Shown: positions 1 to 8,575 of the stretch, one piece after another
Layout: each line of letters begins with the position of its first letter
Numbering within the stretch: position 1 is the stretch's first letter
Assembly (NCBI RefSeq): GCF_014646355.1
Contig: NZ_BMNH01000002.1
Span: 422,247 to 486,246, forward strand
Source: Nonomuraea cavernae
Lineage (GTDB): Bacteria; Actinomycetota; Actinomycetes; Streptosporangiales; Streptosporangiaceae
Reading direction: 5' to 3'
DNA: 64,000 bases
The notes under the pieces: model-generated
The model's database searches: none
The model's input: the letters and a program-made list of their open reading frames with translations, nothing else
What the model was told of the DNA's origin: nothing
Translations under genes and position numbers: made by a program

Positions 1-303
1 CGCCACGTACATCGGGTTGCGCACATATCTGTAGAGGCCGCCGACGACGAGCCGTTCGGGCGGCGCGATCGGGACAGGCGTGCCAAGGCCCTCGACCACG
101 AACCGGGCGAACGCGTGGACCAGCACCGCCAGCCCCGCGACCACGAGCAGCGTCCCCAGCACGCGCAGCGGGACCATGACCCAGGACGCGAACGGCTCAC
201 GCGCCTGCCAGCCCGAGACCCACCACGGGCCGAGAAAGGCGGCAGTGCCGGGGGCGGCGGCGAAGAAGGCGGCGCTCACCACGGCCGCGGGTGTCCTGCG
301 CAT
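1..303 (-). CDS. Isoprenylcysteine carboxyl methyltransferase-like membrane protein (5' part only)
   Basis: The reading frame starts at an ATG at 303 and runs off the left edge after 101 codons, so only the N-terminus is visible. A GGAGG ribosome site lies about 8 bases upstream of the ATG. Two hydrophobic segments (about residues 5-32 and 42-66) are followed by the motif GGLYRYVRNPMYVA at the edge. The R-Y-x-R-N-P-M-Y signature is typical of the membrane-bound isoprenylcysteine carboxyl methyltransferase / phospholipid methyltransferase superfamily, where this loop lies near the S-adenosylmethionine site. In bacteria the substrates of these proteins are mostly unknown. A perfect palindrome sits just upstream of the ribosome site. 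Confidence 0.75.
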   Translation of the reverse strand, partial: MRRTPAAVVSAAFFAAAPGTAAFLGPWWVSGWQAREPFASWVMVPLRVLGTLLVVAGLAVLVHAFARFVVEGLGTPVPIAPPERLVVGGLYRYVRNPMYVA

Positions 304-318
304 GACCGCACCTCCCGG

Positions 319-336
319 CGCATAATTCATTATGCG
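319..336. promoter_or_regulatory. 18-bp palindrome upstream of the methyltransferase-like gene
   Basis: CGCATAAT-TC-ATTATGCG is a perfect inverted repeat (8-bp arms, 2-bp spacer) in an otherwise GC-rich region. It lies 16 bases upstream of the ATG at 303 and next to the ribosome site. Position and symmetry suggest an operator for a dimeric repressor, possibly overlapping the promoter. No regulator gene is visible at this edge. Confidence 0.5.
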
Positions 337-383
337 ATGAGTTTAACCACCGGGCCGGCCGAGGGTCAACGACAGGGACTCCG

Positions 384-1559
384 TCACGTCATGTACCGCA
401 CGATCGTGTCGCCCCCCACGCCCCACAGCAACGTCCCTCCTGCGGTCTGGGTCACCGCGGTGATGGGGCCAGGCGGCCGGACGGAACGCCATGGTCCGTC
501 TCCCCGCGTCAACAGGCGATAGCCATCGGGGCCTTCAGGTGTCCAACGGGTGGTGGCTGCCCAGAGCGCTCCGCGGCTGTCGCGTGCCAGACCGGTTATC
601 TGCCCGCCGCTCACGTTGACGGCCTGCCAACTACCGCCGTTCCACTGGTACAGCACTGGACGAAAGGCGCCGTCCGGGGTCGTGAAGCCGCCCGCGGCCC
701 ACACCTTGTCGCCGTCAACAGCCAGAACCGCTTTGAGTGTCGTGTCGAAGCTGACTGCCGACTCCGCCACGGAAAGCGGCGTCCGCCGCCAGGATCTCCC
801 GTCGAAATACGCGGCGGCCGGGACACCGCAGGTCCCCCTGCCACATGGCGTGGAAACCTCACCCACCGCCCAGATGCTCTCCGGCGACAACGCCTGAGCG
901 GCTTGCACGTTGATGGGGATCGGGTGGTCGGTCCAGCGACTCCCGTCGAAATAGCGCGCCTTGCGGCCGAACGTCCATGCACGACCGCCGGGCAGAGCCA
1001 GCACTTCCTCCTGCCGCATCCCAGGCGTGTGGGACCATCGCTGCCCGTCGAAGTGGAGCAGCCCGTCCTCGCCGCCTTCGGGATCGTGAGCGATGACCCA
1101 CACGTTGCCGGGGTCGGAGGCATCCACCCTGGTGAGGTGACACATACGCACCTCCTTGGGCAGAGCGTCCATGACCTTGCGCCAGCGCCTGCCGTCCCAT
1201 TCCGCCAGCAACGGCTCGTGCCCGGCAGTGCTGTAGGCCCGTTCGCCCACCGCCCAGGCTCTGTCTTCGCCCACCGCCGCGACGTCGGTGAACATCACCG
1301 ACTGAAACACTTGCTCCCTGTCGTCGCCTTTTTGACGGTAGACGACCTTCCATCGGCCCGCTGACCGACTCGTCTGGGCAGGGACGGGAGTCTTCGTCGT
1401 CCCGTCCCTGCCGAGCTGTTCTCCAAGAGACGGGCGAGCCGAGGGCGGCTCATGGGGCGCGGCCGCAGAGCGACTCGGCGTGCCGGAGCCGGAGAGCTCA
1501 CCGTTGGCCCCACACGCGGCGACCAGTGACATGATCACGCACACGGCGACACGCTTCAT
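384..1559 (-). CDS. Lipoprotein with seven-bladed beta-propeller-like repeats
   Basis: The 391-residue product starts with a lipoprotein signal peptide: MKRVAVC, a hydrophobic stretch, then a VAAC lipobox with the lipidated Cys near residue 16. After a Ser/Pro/Ala-rich linker come about seven degenerate repeats. Each has a hydrophobic strand ending in (V/I/A)W(A/V)xG and then a FDGxxW strand, ending in LLWGVGGDTIVRYMT. This looks like a beta-propeller closed by the RWKVVY strand near the N-terminus. A GTG at 1583, directly after the upstream stop, would add eight residues before the signal peptide; I prefer the ATG at 1559 because it leaves a normal signal sequence. No catalytic motif is visible; a surface-exposed binding role is only a guess. 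Confidence 0.7.
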   Translation of the reverse strand: MKRVAVCVIMSLVAACGANGELSGSGTPSRSAAAPHEPPSARPSLGEQLGRDGTTKTPVPAQTSRSAGRWKVVYRQKGDDREQVFQSVMFTDVAAVGEDRAWAVGERAYSTAGHEPLLAEWDGRRWRKVMDALPKEVRMCHLTRVDASDPGNVWVIAHDPEGGEDGLLHFDGQRWSHTPGMRQEEVLALPGGRAWTFGRKARYFDGSRWTDHPIPINVQAAQALSPESIWAVGEVSTPCGRGTCGVPAAAYFDGRSWRRTPLSVAESAVSFDTTLKAVLAVDGDKVWAAGGFTTPDGAFRPVLYQWNGGSWQAVNVSGGQITGLARDSRGALWAATTRWTPEGPDGYRLLTRGDGPWRSVRPPGPITAVTQTAGGTLLWGVGGDTIVRYMT

Positions 1560-1583
1560 TTCCGTGATCTTAGACTGCCCCAC

Positions 1584-2294
1584 TCACTGGCGCAGTCTCG
1601 GGATCGACTCCAGGAGGGTGCGGGTGTACGGGTCCTGAGGGTCGGACATGACGGCGTCGACCGGGCCCTGCTCGACGACGCGGCCCTGGCTCATGACCGC
1701 CACCCGGTCGCTCACGTACCTGACGACGGCCAGGTTGTGCGAGATGAACAGCAGGGTGAGACCCAGCTCGCGCTGGATCTCGCGCACCAGGTTGAGCACC
1801 ATGCCCTGCACCGAGACGTCGAGCGACGAGGTGATCTCGTCGGCGATCACCACCTCGGGCCGCGCGGCGAGCGCCCGCGCCAGGGCCACCCGCTGGCGCT
1901 GCCCACCGGACAGGTGCCGGGGCAGCCGGGTGGCGTGCTCGCGCTCCAGGCCGACCAGTCCGAGCAGCCGGGCGACCTCACCGGCCGTCCGGCCGGACCG
2001 GGGCAGCGCCTCGGTGATGGCCGCGCCGATGCTCATGCGCGGGTCCAGCGAGGAGTACGGGTCCTGGAAGACGAGCTGGACGGCCCGCCTCCGGTCCGGC
2101 GTGATCCGGCCGGAGGCCAGCGGCACCAGCCCCACCGCCGCCCTGGCCAGCGTGGACTTGCCGCAGCCCGACTCCCCCACCAGGCCGGCGACCGTGCCCG
2201 AGGGCACCTCAAGGTCCACCCCGCGCACCACCTCGGCCGCGTGGCGGCCGCGGCCGAGCCGGACCCGCACGTCGTGGAACTCCAGCGCCGTCAC
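1584..2294 (-). CDS. Peptide ABC transporter ATP-binding protein (OppF/DppF type, short)
   Basis: Second ATPase of a dipeptide/oligopeptide importer, energising substrate entry with the fused permease-ATPase next to it. The 236-residue product has Walker A GESGCGKST (about 40-48), Q-loop VFQDP, signature LSGGQRQRVALARAL, Walker B VVIADEITSSLD and the H-loop ISHNL. ITSS replaces the common PTSA, and HNL the common HDL. It is shorter than usual OppF proteins (about 320) because it lacks the C-terminal oligopeptide/HPY extension. The start is a GTG overlapping the upstream stop as GTGA, with a GAGGTGGG-like ribosome site, so translation is probably coupled. Confidence 0.9.
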   Translation of the reverse strand: MTALEFHDVRVRLGRGRHAAEVVRGVDLEVPSGTVAGLVGESGCGKSTLARAAVGLVPLASGRITPDRRRAVQLVFQDPYSSLDPRMSIGAAITEALPRSGRTAGEVARLLGLVGLEREHATRLPRHLSGGQRQRVALARALAARPEVVIADEITSSLDVSVQGMVLNLVREIQRELGLTLLFISHNLAVVRYVSDRVAVMSQGRVVEQGPVDAVMSDPQDPYTRTLLESIPRLRQ

Positions 2295-4141
2295 GATCCC
2301 ACCTCGTTCCCTCTCAGACCGTTCACCCTCGGATCGTTGTCCCTCGGATCGTTCACCCTGAGATCGTCCCGGCCGGACTCCCCGGCCCGCATCGCGTCGC
2401 TCGCCACCGGCCGGTCCACCGGGTGCCAGCAGCGCACGCCCGCCTCCAGGGCGGGCAGTTCGTTCCGGCAGCGTTCGTCCGCCCGCTCGCACCTCGGCGC
2501 GAACGGGCAGCCCGCCGCCGGGTCGGCCGGTGACGGCATCCGCCCGGGGATCGTGGCCAGCGGGAGCGAGCGGTCGGCGGCCATGTCCGGCACCGACGCC
2601 AGCAGCGCCCGCGTGTAGGGGTGGGCGGGCCCGGCGAGCAGCCGCTCGACGGTCAGGTCCTCCACGATCACTCCGGCGTACATGACGAGCACCCGCGAGC
2701 ACAGCTGCGCCACCACGGCGAGGTCGTGCGAGATGAGCAGGATCGCCGCGCCGGTGGTGGAGCTGACCTCGCGCAGCAGGTCGAGGATCTGCTTCTGCAC
2801 GGTGACGTCCAGCGCCGTGGTCGGCTCGTCGGCGATGATCACCCGCGGGCCGCCCATCAGGCCCATCGCGATCATCGCGCGCTGGCGCATGCCGCCCGAC
2901 AGCTCGTGCGGGTACTGCGCGGCCACCCGCGCCGCCGCCGCGATGTGCACGTCGTCCAGCCGGGTCACCGCCCGCTCCCAGGCCGCCCGCCGGGCCAGCC
3001 GCCCGTGCGTCCGGGCCACCTCGGCGAGCTGGGTGCCGACCCGCAGGGCGGGGTTGAGCGAGGTCATCGGGTCCTGGAAGACCATCGCGGTCTCGCCGGC
3101 CGTGATCGAGCCGGACACCACGCCGGGTGGTTCGACCAGGCCGGAGACGGCCAGCGCGGTGAGCGACTTGCCGGAGCCCGACTCGCCGACGAGGCCGACG
3201 CGCTCGCCCGGCGCGACCGTGAACGACACGCCCTTGACCGCTGCGGCGTCGCCGTACGAGACGCGCAGGTCGGTGACCGTGAGGGCGTCGCCGGGCACGG
3301 GCCGGGCCGAGCGGCCGGACGGGCGCGTGACGGCGGCACGCCCGCCGAAGACCTGGGCGGCGAACTCGCCCAGCACGTTGAACGCCAGCCCGGCCAGCAC
3401 GACCGCGACGCCGGGGGCGAGGGCGGCGGCCGGGTTGAGGTAGACGCGGTTGAGGCCCTCGTTGAGCAGCAGCCCCCAGTCGTAGTCGGGCGCCTGCACG
3501 CCGAGCCCGAGGAAGGACAGCGCGGCGAAGGCCAGCAGCGCGCCGCCCGCGCCGAGGGTGGCCTGCACGATCAGCGGCTCCCCGATGTTCGGCAGGATGT
3601 GCCGGACCAGCATCCGGACCCGGCCGACGCCGAGCACCCTGGCCGCGGCCACGAAGTCGCGTCCGGCGACGGAGGCGGCGAGCGTCTGCGTGAGCCGGGC
3701 GAACGCCGGCACGCTCGCCAGCCCGATCGCCAGCGCCGCCGACCGGCCGCCGGTGCCCAGCACCACCGCGAGCACCAGCGCGATCAGCAGCCCGGGGAAG
3801 GCGACGACCAGGCCGATGAATCCGTTGACGAGCCGCCCGGCGCGGCGGCCGAGCACGGCGGGCAGGCCGCCGAGCAGCAGCCCGCCGGCGACGGCGACGC
3901 CCGTGGCGAGCAGCGCCAGGCCGATGGTGGGGCGCGCGGCGACCATCACCCTGGCCAGCACGTCGCGGCCGAGGCCGTCGGTGCCCATCGGGTGGGCGGC
4001 CGACGCGCCCTGGGTGAGCGCCAGCGTGTCGGTCCTGACGGCGTCGTCGGCCCAGATGACGGGGCCGAGCACGACGGCGAACAGCAGGAACGCCAGCGAC
4101 ACGACCGCCGCGACGCCCAGCGGGCTGCGGAGCCTGCGCAT
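2291..4141 (-). CDS. Fused peptide ABC transporter permease-ATPase (DppC-DppD)
   Basis: One 616-residue frame encodes two normally separate subunits. Residues 1-265 are a DppC-type permease: six or so membrane segments, the PMGTDGLGRDVLARV motif near 51-65 and the EAA-like loop at about 166-185 ending RHILPN. Residues 285-560 are a DppD-type ATPase: Walker A GESGSGKS (319-326), signature LSGGMRQR (414-421), Walker B VIIADEPTTALD (about 434-445), ISHDL and a C-terminal Cys-containing HPY region (CPFAPRCERADERC). The linker is short. The far C-terminus (RVNDPR/DNDPR/VNGLR) comes from a 15-bp tandem repeat. The stop of the upstream permease abuts this start. Fusion fixes a 1:1 ratio of permease to ATPase. 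Confidence 0.9.
   Translation of the reverse strand: MRRLRSPLGVAAVVSLAFLLFAVVLGPVIWADDAVRTDTLALTQGASAAHPMGTDGLGRDVLARVMVAARPTIGLALLATGVAVAGGLLLGGLPAVLGRRAGRLVNGFIGLVVAFPGLLIALVLAVVLGTGGRSAALAIGLASVPAFARLTQTLAASVAGRDFVAAARVLGVGRVRMLVRHILPNIGEPLIVQATLGAGGALLAFAALSFLGLGVQAPDYDWGLLLNEGLNRVYLNPAAALAPGVAVVLAGLAFNVLGEFAAQVFGGRAAVTRPSGRSARPVPGDALTVTDLRVSYGDAAAVKGVSFTVAPGERVGLVGESGSGKSLTALAVSGLVEPPGVVSGSITAGETAMVFQDPMTSLNPALRVGTQLAEVARTHGRLARRAAWERAVTRLDDVHIAAAARVAAQYPHELSGGMRQRAMIAMGLMGGPRVIIADEPTTALDVTVQKQILDLLREVSSTTGAAILLISHDLAVVAQLCSRVLVMYAGVIVEDLTVERLLAGPAHPYTRALLASVPDMAADRSLPLATIPGRMPSPADPAAGCPFAPRCERADERCRNELPALEAGVRCWHPVDRPVASDAMRAGESGRDDLRVNDPRDNDPRVNGLRGNEVGS
2313..2372. repeat. 15-bp tandem repeat, four degenerate units
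   Basis: Four head-to-tail units (CTCAGACCGTTCACC, CTCGGATCGTTGTCC, CTCGGATCGTTCACC, CTGAGATCGTCCCGG) at the 3' end of the permease-ATPase fusion gene. The period is a multiple of three, so the copies add five-residue blocks (V/D-N-D/G-P/L-R) to the C-terminus without breaking the frame. Confidence 0.8.
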
Positions 4142-5113
4142 TCAGTCCTCCCGGATCGTGGAGCGGGGGTCGAGCCTGCCCAGGGCCACGTCGACGGCGA
4201 GGTTCACCAGGAGCACGGCGCCGCCGTACACGAGCACGACGCCCTGCACGACGGGGTAGTCCTTGGCCTTGATCGCGTCGACCAGGGCACTGCCGAGGCC
4301 GGGCCAGGCGAAGACGTTCTCCACCAGGACGCTGCCGGCGATCAGCCCGGAGATCAGCAGGCCGCCGATGGTGAGGGCGCCGGTGAGCAGGTTGGGCAGG
4401 GCGTGCCGCAGGTGGATGAGCCGGGCGGGCAGCCGTTTGGCGCGGGCGGTGCGCATGTAGTCGGACGACAGCACGCCGAGCGCCTCGACCCGGACGATCC
4501 GGCCCAGCGCGGCGGCCGGGCCGACGGCCAGCGCCAGCGTGGGCAGCACGTAGAAGCGCGGCCCCATCTCGCCGGTGACGTCGGCGACCGGCAGCACCTC
4601 CAGCGTGATCGCGAACACCACGATCAGCGCGACCGCGAGCAGGAACTCGGGCACGACGGCCAGCAGGCCGCTGACCCCGGTGAAGAGCAGCTCCGCGCCG
4701 CGCCGCCGGCCGCCGCGGGTCCAGGCGGCCATCGCCATGCCGACCGGGATCGCGGTGATCATCACGACCGCGAAGGCGACGAGGGCGAGCAGGGCGGTGT
4801 ACGGCAGGCGGTCGGCGATGGTCTGGGCCACCGGAAGGCCGGAGACCATGGACTCGCCCAGGTCGCCGGTGAACAGGCCGCCCAGGTGGCGCGCGTACTG
4901 CTCCCAGATCGGCAGGTCGAGGCCCAGCTCGTGGGTGCGGGCGGCGACCAGCTCGGGTGAGGCGGTGATGCCGAGCGCCGCCCTGACCGGGTCACCCGGG
5001 ATGACGTGCACCATCGCGAACGTGGCCGTGATCAGTAAGGCCAGGGAGAGCAGGAAGCGGAGGAAGCGGCGGCCCAGGTACGCGGCCCAAGGGTGCCTCG
5101 GATGCACGGCCAT
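4142..5113 (-). CDS. Peptide ABC transporter permease (DppB type)
   Basis: First inner-membrane permease of the importer. The 323-residue product has an N-terminal helix (FLRFLLSLALLITATFAMVHVIPGDPV), the DppB landmark HVIPGDPVRAALG, several further helices, the cytoplasmic coupling loop around RTARAKRLPARLIHLRHALPN, and the conserved end VDVALGRLDPRSTIRED. I chose the ATG at 5113 because an AGGA ribosome site lies 8-9 bases upstream; an in-frame ATG at 5122 would add three residues. It is the first gene of a leftward operon with the fused permease-ATPase and the short ATPase, divergent from the binding-protein gene. Confidence 0.9.
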   Translation of the reverse strand: MAVHPRHPWAAYLGRRFLRFLLSLALLITATFAMVHVIPGDPVRAALGITASPELVAARTHELGLDLPIWEQYARHLGGLFTGDLGESMVSGLPVAQTIADRLPYTALLALVAFAVVMITAIPVGMAMAAWTRGGRRRGAELLFTGVSGLLAVVPEFLLAVALIVVFAITLEVLPVADVTGEMGPRFYVLPTLALAVGPAAALGRIVRVEALGVLSSDYMRTARAKRLPARLIHLRHALPNLLTGALTIGGLLISGLIAGSVLVENVFAWPGLGSALVDAIKAKDYPVVQGVVLVYGGAVLLVNLAVDVALGRLDPRSTIRED

Positions 5114-5309
5114 GGCGGGCATCCTGCCATCCACCCCGCCGATCCGGAATCGTACGAATCGCCCAGTTAACGGGGCGAAGTATGTACGCCCCCACAAGGA
5201 GTGGTCCAGATATACGGCGAAATTTCGTGGCTTTGTCGGATCCCACGATGACCAGGTCAGCCACGGGGACCACGCTGGCCGATATCGCAACGGATGGATA
5301 GGAGATGAT
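5114..5309. promoter_or_regulatory. Divergent promoter region between permease and binding-protein genes
   Basis: This 196-bp gap separates the leftward transporter operon from the rightward binding-protein gene, so both promoters must lie here. It is more AT-rich than its surroundings. It contains GAATC-GTAC-GAATC around 5147-5160, centred on the palindrome TCGTACGA (5150-5157), and a 10-bp palindrome CGAAATTTCG at 5218-5227. Either could bind a regulator; the PucR-type gene to the right is the nearest candidate. No exact -35/-10 pair can be assigned with confidence. Confidence 0.45.
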
Positions 5310-6914
5310 ATGCGCGCTCGCCTGCTCGGGGTGCTCTGCGCGGTGGCCCTGGCGACCGCGGCGTGCGGGAACTCCGGCTCCGGCTCCGGTGACCCCGGTG
5401 GGGAGGCCAAGCCCGCGGGCTCCGGCCGCTACGCCACGGGTGCCACCTTCACCATGGCCATCATGGAGCCCGGCGACCTGAACCCGCTGATGACCGCCCT
5501 GTCCGACCCCCGGGGCGTCGACTTCTTCCTGTACGACACCCTGGTCTCCTACCAGGACGACGGCACGGTGCAGCCCGGCCTGGCCTCGGCCTGGAAGGAC
5601 ACGGCCACGTCGGTCGAGTTCACCCTGGCCAAGGGGGTGACGTGCGCCGACGGCTCGCCGCTGACGGCCGCGGACGTGGCCGGCAGCGTCAACTTCATCG
5701 CCGATCCGAAGAACAAGTCACAGTTGCTCGGCCTGTTCGTGCCCGCCGACCTCAAGGCCACGGCCGACGACGCGGCGGGCAAGGTGACGATGACGGTCGA
5801 GACGGCCGACCCGTTCCTGCTGCGCAGGCTGTCGTCGGTGTTCATCGTGTGCGGCAAGGGCCTGACCGACCCCGCCGGGCTCAAGGCCGGCAAGCACGGC
5901 ACCGGCCTGTTCCAGATCACCGAGTCGGTGGCCGACGACCACTACACCCTGGCCAAGCGCCCCGAGTACGCCTGGGGTCCCGGCGGCGTGACCGGCGGGC
6001 AGGAGGGCCTGCCGGACAAGGTCGTGCTCAAGGTCGTCAAGAACGAGACGACGGCCGCCAACCTGCTGCTGTCCGGACAGCTCAACGCCGCCCACGTGAT
6101 CGGCCCGGACCGGGCCCGGATGGAGGCCCAGAAGCTGTTCAAGAGCGAGATCCGGCTGATGTTCGGCGAGTTCACCTACAACCAGGCGCAGGGCCGGCCC
6201 ACCCAGGACGAGCGGGTCCGTCAGGCGCTCACGATGGCGCTCGACCTGAACGAGCTCCAGCGGGTGGCGACCAGCGGCACGGGCGCGACACCGGAGGGCC
6301 TGAGCATGCAGCCCCGGGTCTGCCCCGGCGTCACCACCACCGCGCTGCCCCAGCACGACCCGGCGAAGGCGGCGGCCCTGCTCGACCAGGCGGGCTGGAC
6401 CAAGGGCGCCGACGGCGTCCGGGCCAAGGACGGCAAGAAGCTGAAGCTGACGTACGTCTTCCTGACCGAGCACGGCGACCCCGGCAAGTCGGCGGCCGAG
6501 CTGATGAAGCAGAAGTGGACGGAGCTGGGCGTCGACACCGAGCTGAAGCAGATCCCCGGCACCCAGCTGGCCAGCGTGAGCGACGGTTCGATGGACTGGG
6601 ACGCGGGCTGGATCCAGGTCAACGTGCCGCTGCCGAGCATGATGGTGCCGTTCCTGTCCGGTGAGGGCCCGCCGAAGGGCGCCAACTGGTCGACCATCAA
6701 GAACGCCGACTACGACCGCCTGATCGGCGAGGCGGCCAAGGCCACCGGCGAGGAGAGCTGCGCCAAGTGGAACGAGGCCGAGAAGGCCCTGTACCAGAAG
6801 GCGGACATCGTGCCGTTCGCGGACACGACCACGCCGCTCTACGGCAACGGCGCGGAGTTCGCCCGGCTGGGCGGCTCCTTCGCCCCGAGCACCATCCGGA
6901 TGCTGGCCAAGTGA
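5310..6914 (+). CDS. Peptide ABC transporter substrate-binding lipoprotein (SBP family 5)
   Basis: Extracytoplasmic receptor that captures peptides for the importer encoded divergently. The 534-residue product begins MRARLLGVLCAVALATAACG: a signal peptide with lipobox TAAC, lipidated at Cys19. The mature part has the DppA/OppA family layout: GDLNPLMTA near the start, LVSYQDDGTVQPGLASAWK, ADGSPLTAADVAGSVNFI, GTGLFQITE and the later DERVRQALTMALDLNEL. AGGAG at 5300-5304 precedes the ATG at 5310; longer upstream starts would bury the signal peptide. A strong hairpin follows the stop. Confidence 0.92.
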   Translation: MRARLLGVLCAVALATAACGNSGSGSGDPGGEAKPAGSGRYATGATFTMAIMEPGDLNPLMTALSDPRGVDFFLYDTLVSYQDDGTVQPGLASAWKDTATSVEFTLAKGVTCADGSPLTAADVAGSVNFIADPKNKSQLLGLFVPADLKATADDAAGKVTMTVETADPFLLRRLSSVFIVCGKGLTDPAGLKAGKHGTGLFQITESVADDHYTLAKRPEYAWGPGGVTGGQEGLPDKVVLKVVKNETTAANLLLSGQLNAAHVIGPDRARMEAQKLFKSEIRLMFGEFTYNQAQGRPTQDERVRQALTMALDLNELQRVATSGTGATPEGLSMQPRVCPGVTTTALPQHDPAKAAALLDQAGWTKGADGVRAKDGKKLKLTYVFLTEHGDPGKSAAELMKQKWTELGVDTELKQIPGTQLASVSDGSMDWDAGWIQVNVPLPSMMVPFLSGEGPPKGANWSTIKNADYDRLIGEAAKATGEESCAKWNEAEKALYQKADIVPFADTTTPLYGNGAEFARLGGSFAPSTIRMLAK

Positions 6915-6922
6915 TCGCCTGA

Positions 6923-6958
6923 CGAGTGCCGCGCCCGGCCTGACGGGCGCGGCACTCG
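6923..6958. terminator. Bidirectional terminator hairpin
   Basis: Perfect 14-bp stem CGAGTGCCGCGCCC / GGGCGCGGCACTCG with an 8-base loop, between the convergent binding-protein gene and the PucR-type gene. There is no long T-run, as is common in high-GC actinobacteria. Confidence 0.8.
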
Positions 6959-6982
6959 CGCCCGGTGCCAGGGGGCTCGCCG

Positions 6983-8575
6983 TCAGGAGTGCAGCCGCAT
7001 CTGCAGACTGACGGCGAGACGGGCGTCGGGGTCGTCGAGGTCGAGCCCGGAGATCGTGGCGAGCCTGCGCAGCCGGTAGCGGAAGGTGTTCTGGTGCACC
7101 TGCACCGCCTTGGCCGCGGCGTGCACGTTGCCGAGCGCGTCGAGGTACGCCTTCAGGGTGCCGACCAGGTCCGTGCCGTGTTCGGCGTCGTAGGCGACCA
7201 GCTTCTCGTACGGCCCCGCCGGCGGCTGCTCCTCGGCCGCGACCAGGTCGCCCAGCTGCAGCAGGAGCGACTCGAAGTACACGTCGGCGTAGGCGGCGGC
7301 CACCCCCGACACCCCGCGGGCCCGCAGCACGCGCAGCGTCCGGGCGGCGTCGGACCGCGACCTGCCCACTTCGGCGAGCGTGCCGACCTGCCGTCCGACC
7401 CCGATCGCGGCCGGGAAGCGGCGCCCGGTCCTGGCCAGGAAGCTCTCCGCGACCCGCACCGCCCGCTGCTCGGCGTCGGCGGCCTGGGCGTGCAGGGGCA
7501 GCACCGCGTAGGCGACGCTGCCGATCAGCGCGGCGGCGGCGTGCGGGTGGATGGCGCCGACGTGCAGCGCGAGCGCGTCGCAGAACCGCTGCCGCTCCCC
7601 CTCGCGGCCGGCCACGTCGGCGAACGCGCTCTCGTCCAGCCCGGCGGCCAGCACGCAGACCCGCTCGGTGGCGATGCCGAGCCGGGCCGCCGCGTCGGCG
7701 GCGTCCCGGCCGCCCTCCAGCACCGTGGAGAGCAGGTCCGCGCGCAGGCGGCGTTGCGCGTCGGCTCCGGCGCGCTGCCGTAACAGGTGCAGCGCCACGA
7801 TCTTGGCGGCGTCGCCGAACGCCCGGCGCCGGTGCTCCGGCAGCGGTCCCGGCACGGTCGCCCACATCGAGCCGAGGATCTCGTCCCCGGCGCGCACCGC
7901 GATGGCGGTCCTGGGCAGCATGCCGCCGCCGAGGTCGAAGAAGATCGGCTCGCGGTTCTGGTACAGCTCGCGGTAGATGCCGCGCTCCTCCTGCAGCCGC
8001 TGGTACTTCTCCGGCACCTTGCGCCCGAGCACGGTCTCCACCCGGGCCTGGTCGGCCTCGTCCTGCCGGCCGGAGAACGCCAGCACCCGCGACGACCGGT
8101 CCTCGATCGTGATGGGCGCGTCCAGCAGCTCGCAGACGGCGTTGGCCAGCGTGAACAGGTCGTCGCCGGACCCGGCCGGCTCGCCGGGCGAGCCCACGTC
8201 GCCCTCGGCCAGGATCGACCGGAGCAGCGCCGCCACCTGCGCCCACGACGCGGCCCTGGTCAGGCCGAGCAGCACCACCCCGGTCTCCAGGACCTTCGCG
8301 CGCACCGTCTCGTCCACCGCGACGGGCGACTTCACCACCAGGCCGGCCGCCCCCATCGGGCCGAGCGTGGTGAGCAGCTCGCGGATGCGGTCGGCGCCCT
8401 CCACGCCCACGCCCAGCAGGATCGTGCCCGGCGGCACGATCTGGTCGTCCAGCGGGTCGTAGATCTGCACGGTCGCCACCTCGACGTCCATCTCGCCCGG
8501 CGAGGCCACGATGTCGAGAAAGGTGGAGCCGAGATCGTCCAGAATGCGGCCAAGGGTGCTCAACCTAAGTCTCAT
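6983..8575 (-). CDS. PucR/CdaR-family transcriptional regulator
   Basis: DNA-binding regulator of the PucR family, members of which often control purine, amino-acid or peptide catabolism. The 530-residue protein has an N-terminal PucR sensory region (EVATVQIYDPLDDQIVPPGTILLGVGVEG), a GAF-like middle and the C-terminal helix-turn-helix block typical of the family: LVGTLKAYLDALGNVHAAAKAVQVHQNTFRYRLRRL near residues 470-510. Its start overlaps the 3' end of the GNAT gene by 11 bases, so it is the last gene of a leftward set with the GNAT and beta-lactamase-like genes. Regulation of the neighbouring transporter and hydrolases is inferred from position only. Confidence 0.85.
   Translation of the reverse strand: MRLRLSTLGRILDDLGSTFLDIVASPGEMDVEVATVQIYDPLDDQIVPPGTILLGVGVEGADRIRELLTTLGPMGAAGLVVKSPVAVDETVRAKVLETGVVLLGLTRAASWAQVAALLRSILAEGDVGSPGEPAGSGDDLFTLANAVCELLDAPITIEDRSSRVLAFSGRQDEADQARVETVLGRKVPEKYQRLQEERGIYRELYQNREPIFFDLGGGMLPRTAIAVRAGDEILGSMWATVPGPLPEHRRRAFGDAAKIVALHLLRQRAGADAQRRLRADLLSTVLEGGRDAADAAARLGIATERVCVLAAGLDESAFADVAGREGERQRFCDALALHVGAIHPHAAAALIGSVAYAVLPLHAQAADAEQRAVRVAESFLARTGRRFPAAIGVGRQVGTLAEVGRSRSDAARTLRVLRARGVSGVAAAYADVYFESLLLQLGDLVAAEEQPPAGPYEKLVAYDAEHGTDLVGTLKAYLDALGNVHAAAKAVQVHQNTFRYRLRRLATISGLDLDDPDARLAVSLQMRLHS

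Noticed and set aside
384..522. Small + strand frame near 115-522
   Set aside because: It overlaps the lipoprotein gene and the methyltransferase start on the other strand and has no ribosome site or recognisable sequence.
2621..4960. Very long open frame on the + strand opposite the transporter genes
   Set aside because: Composition is Gly/Gln/His/Asp/Arg-rich low complexity with no domain. It is the shadow of high-GC codon bias in the real genes on the other strand.
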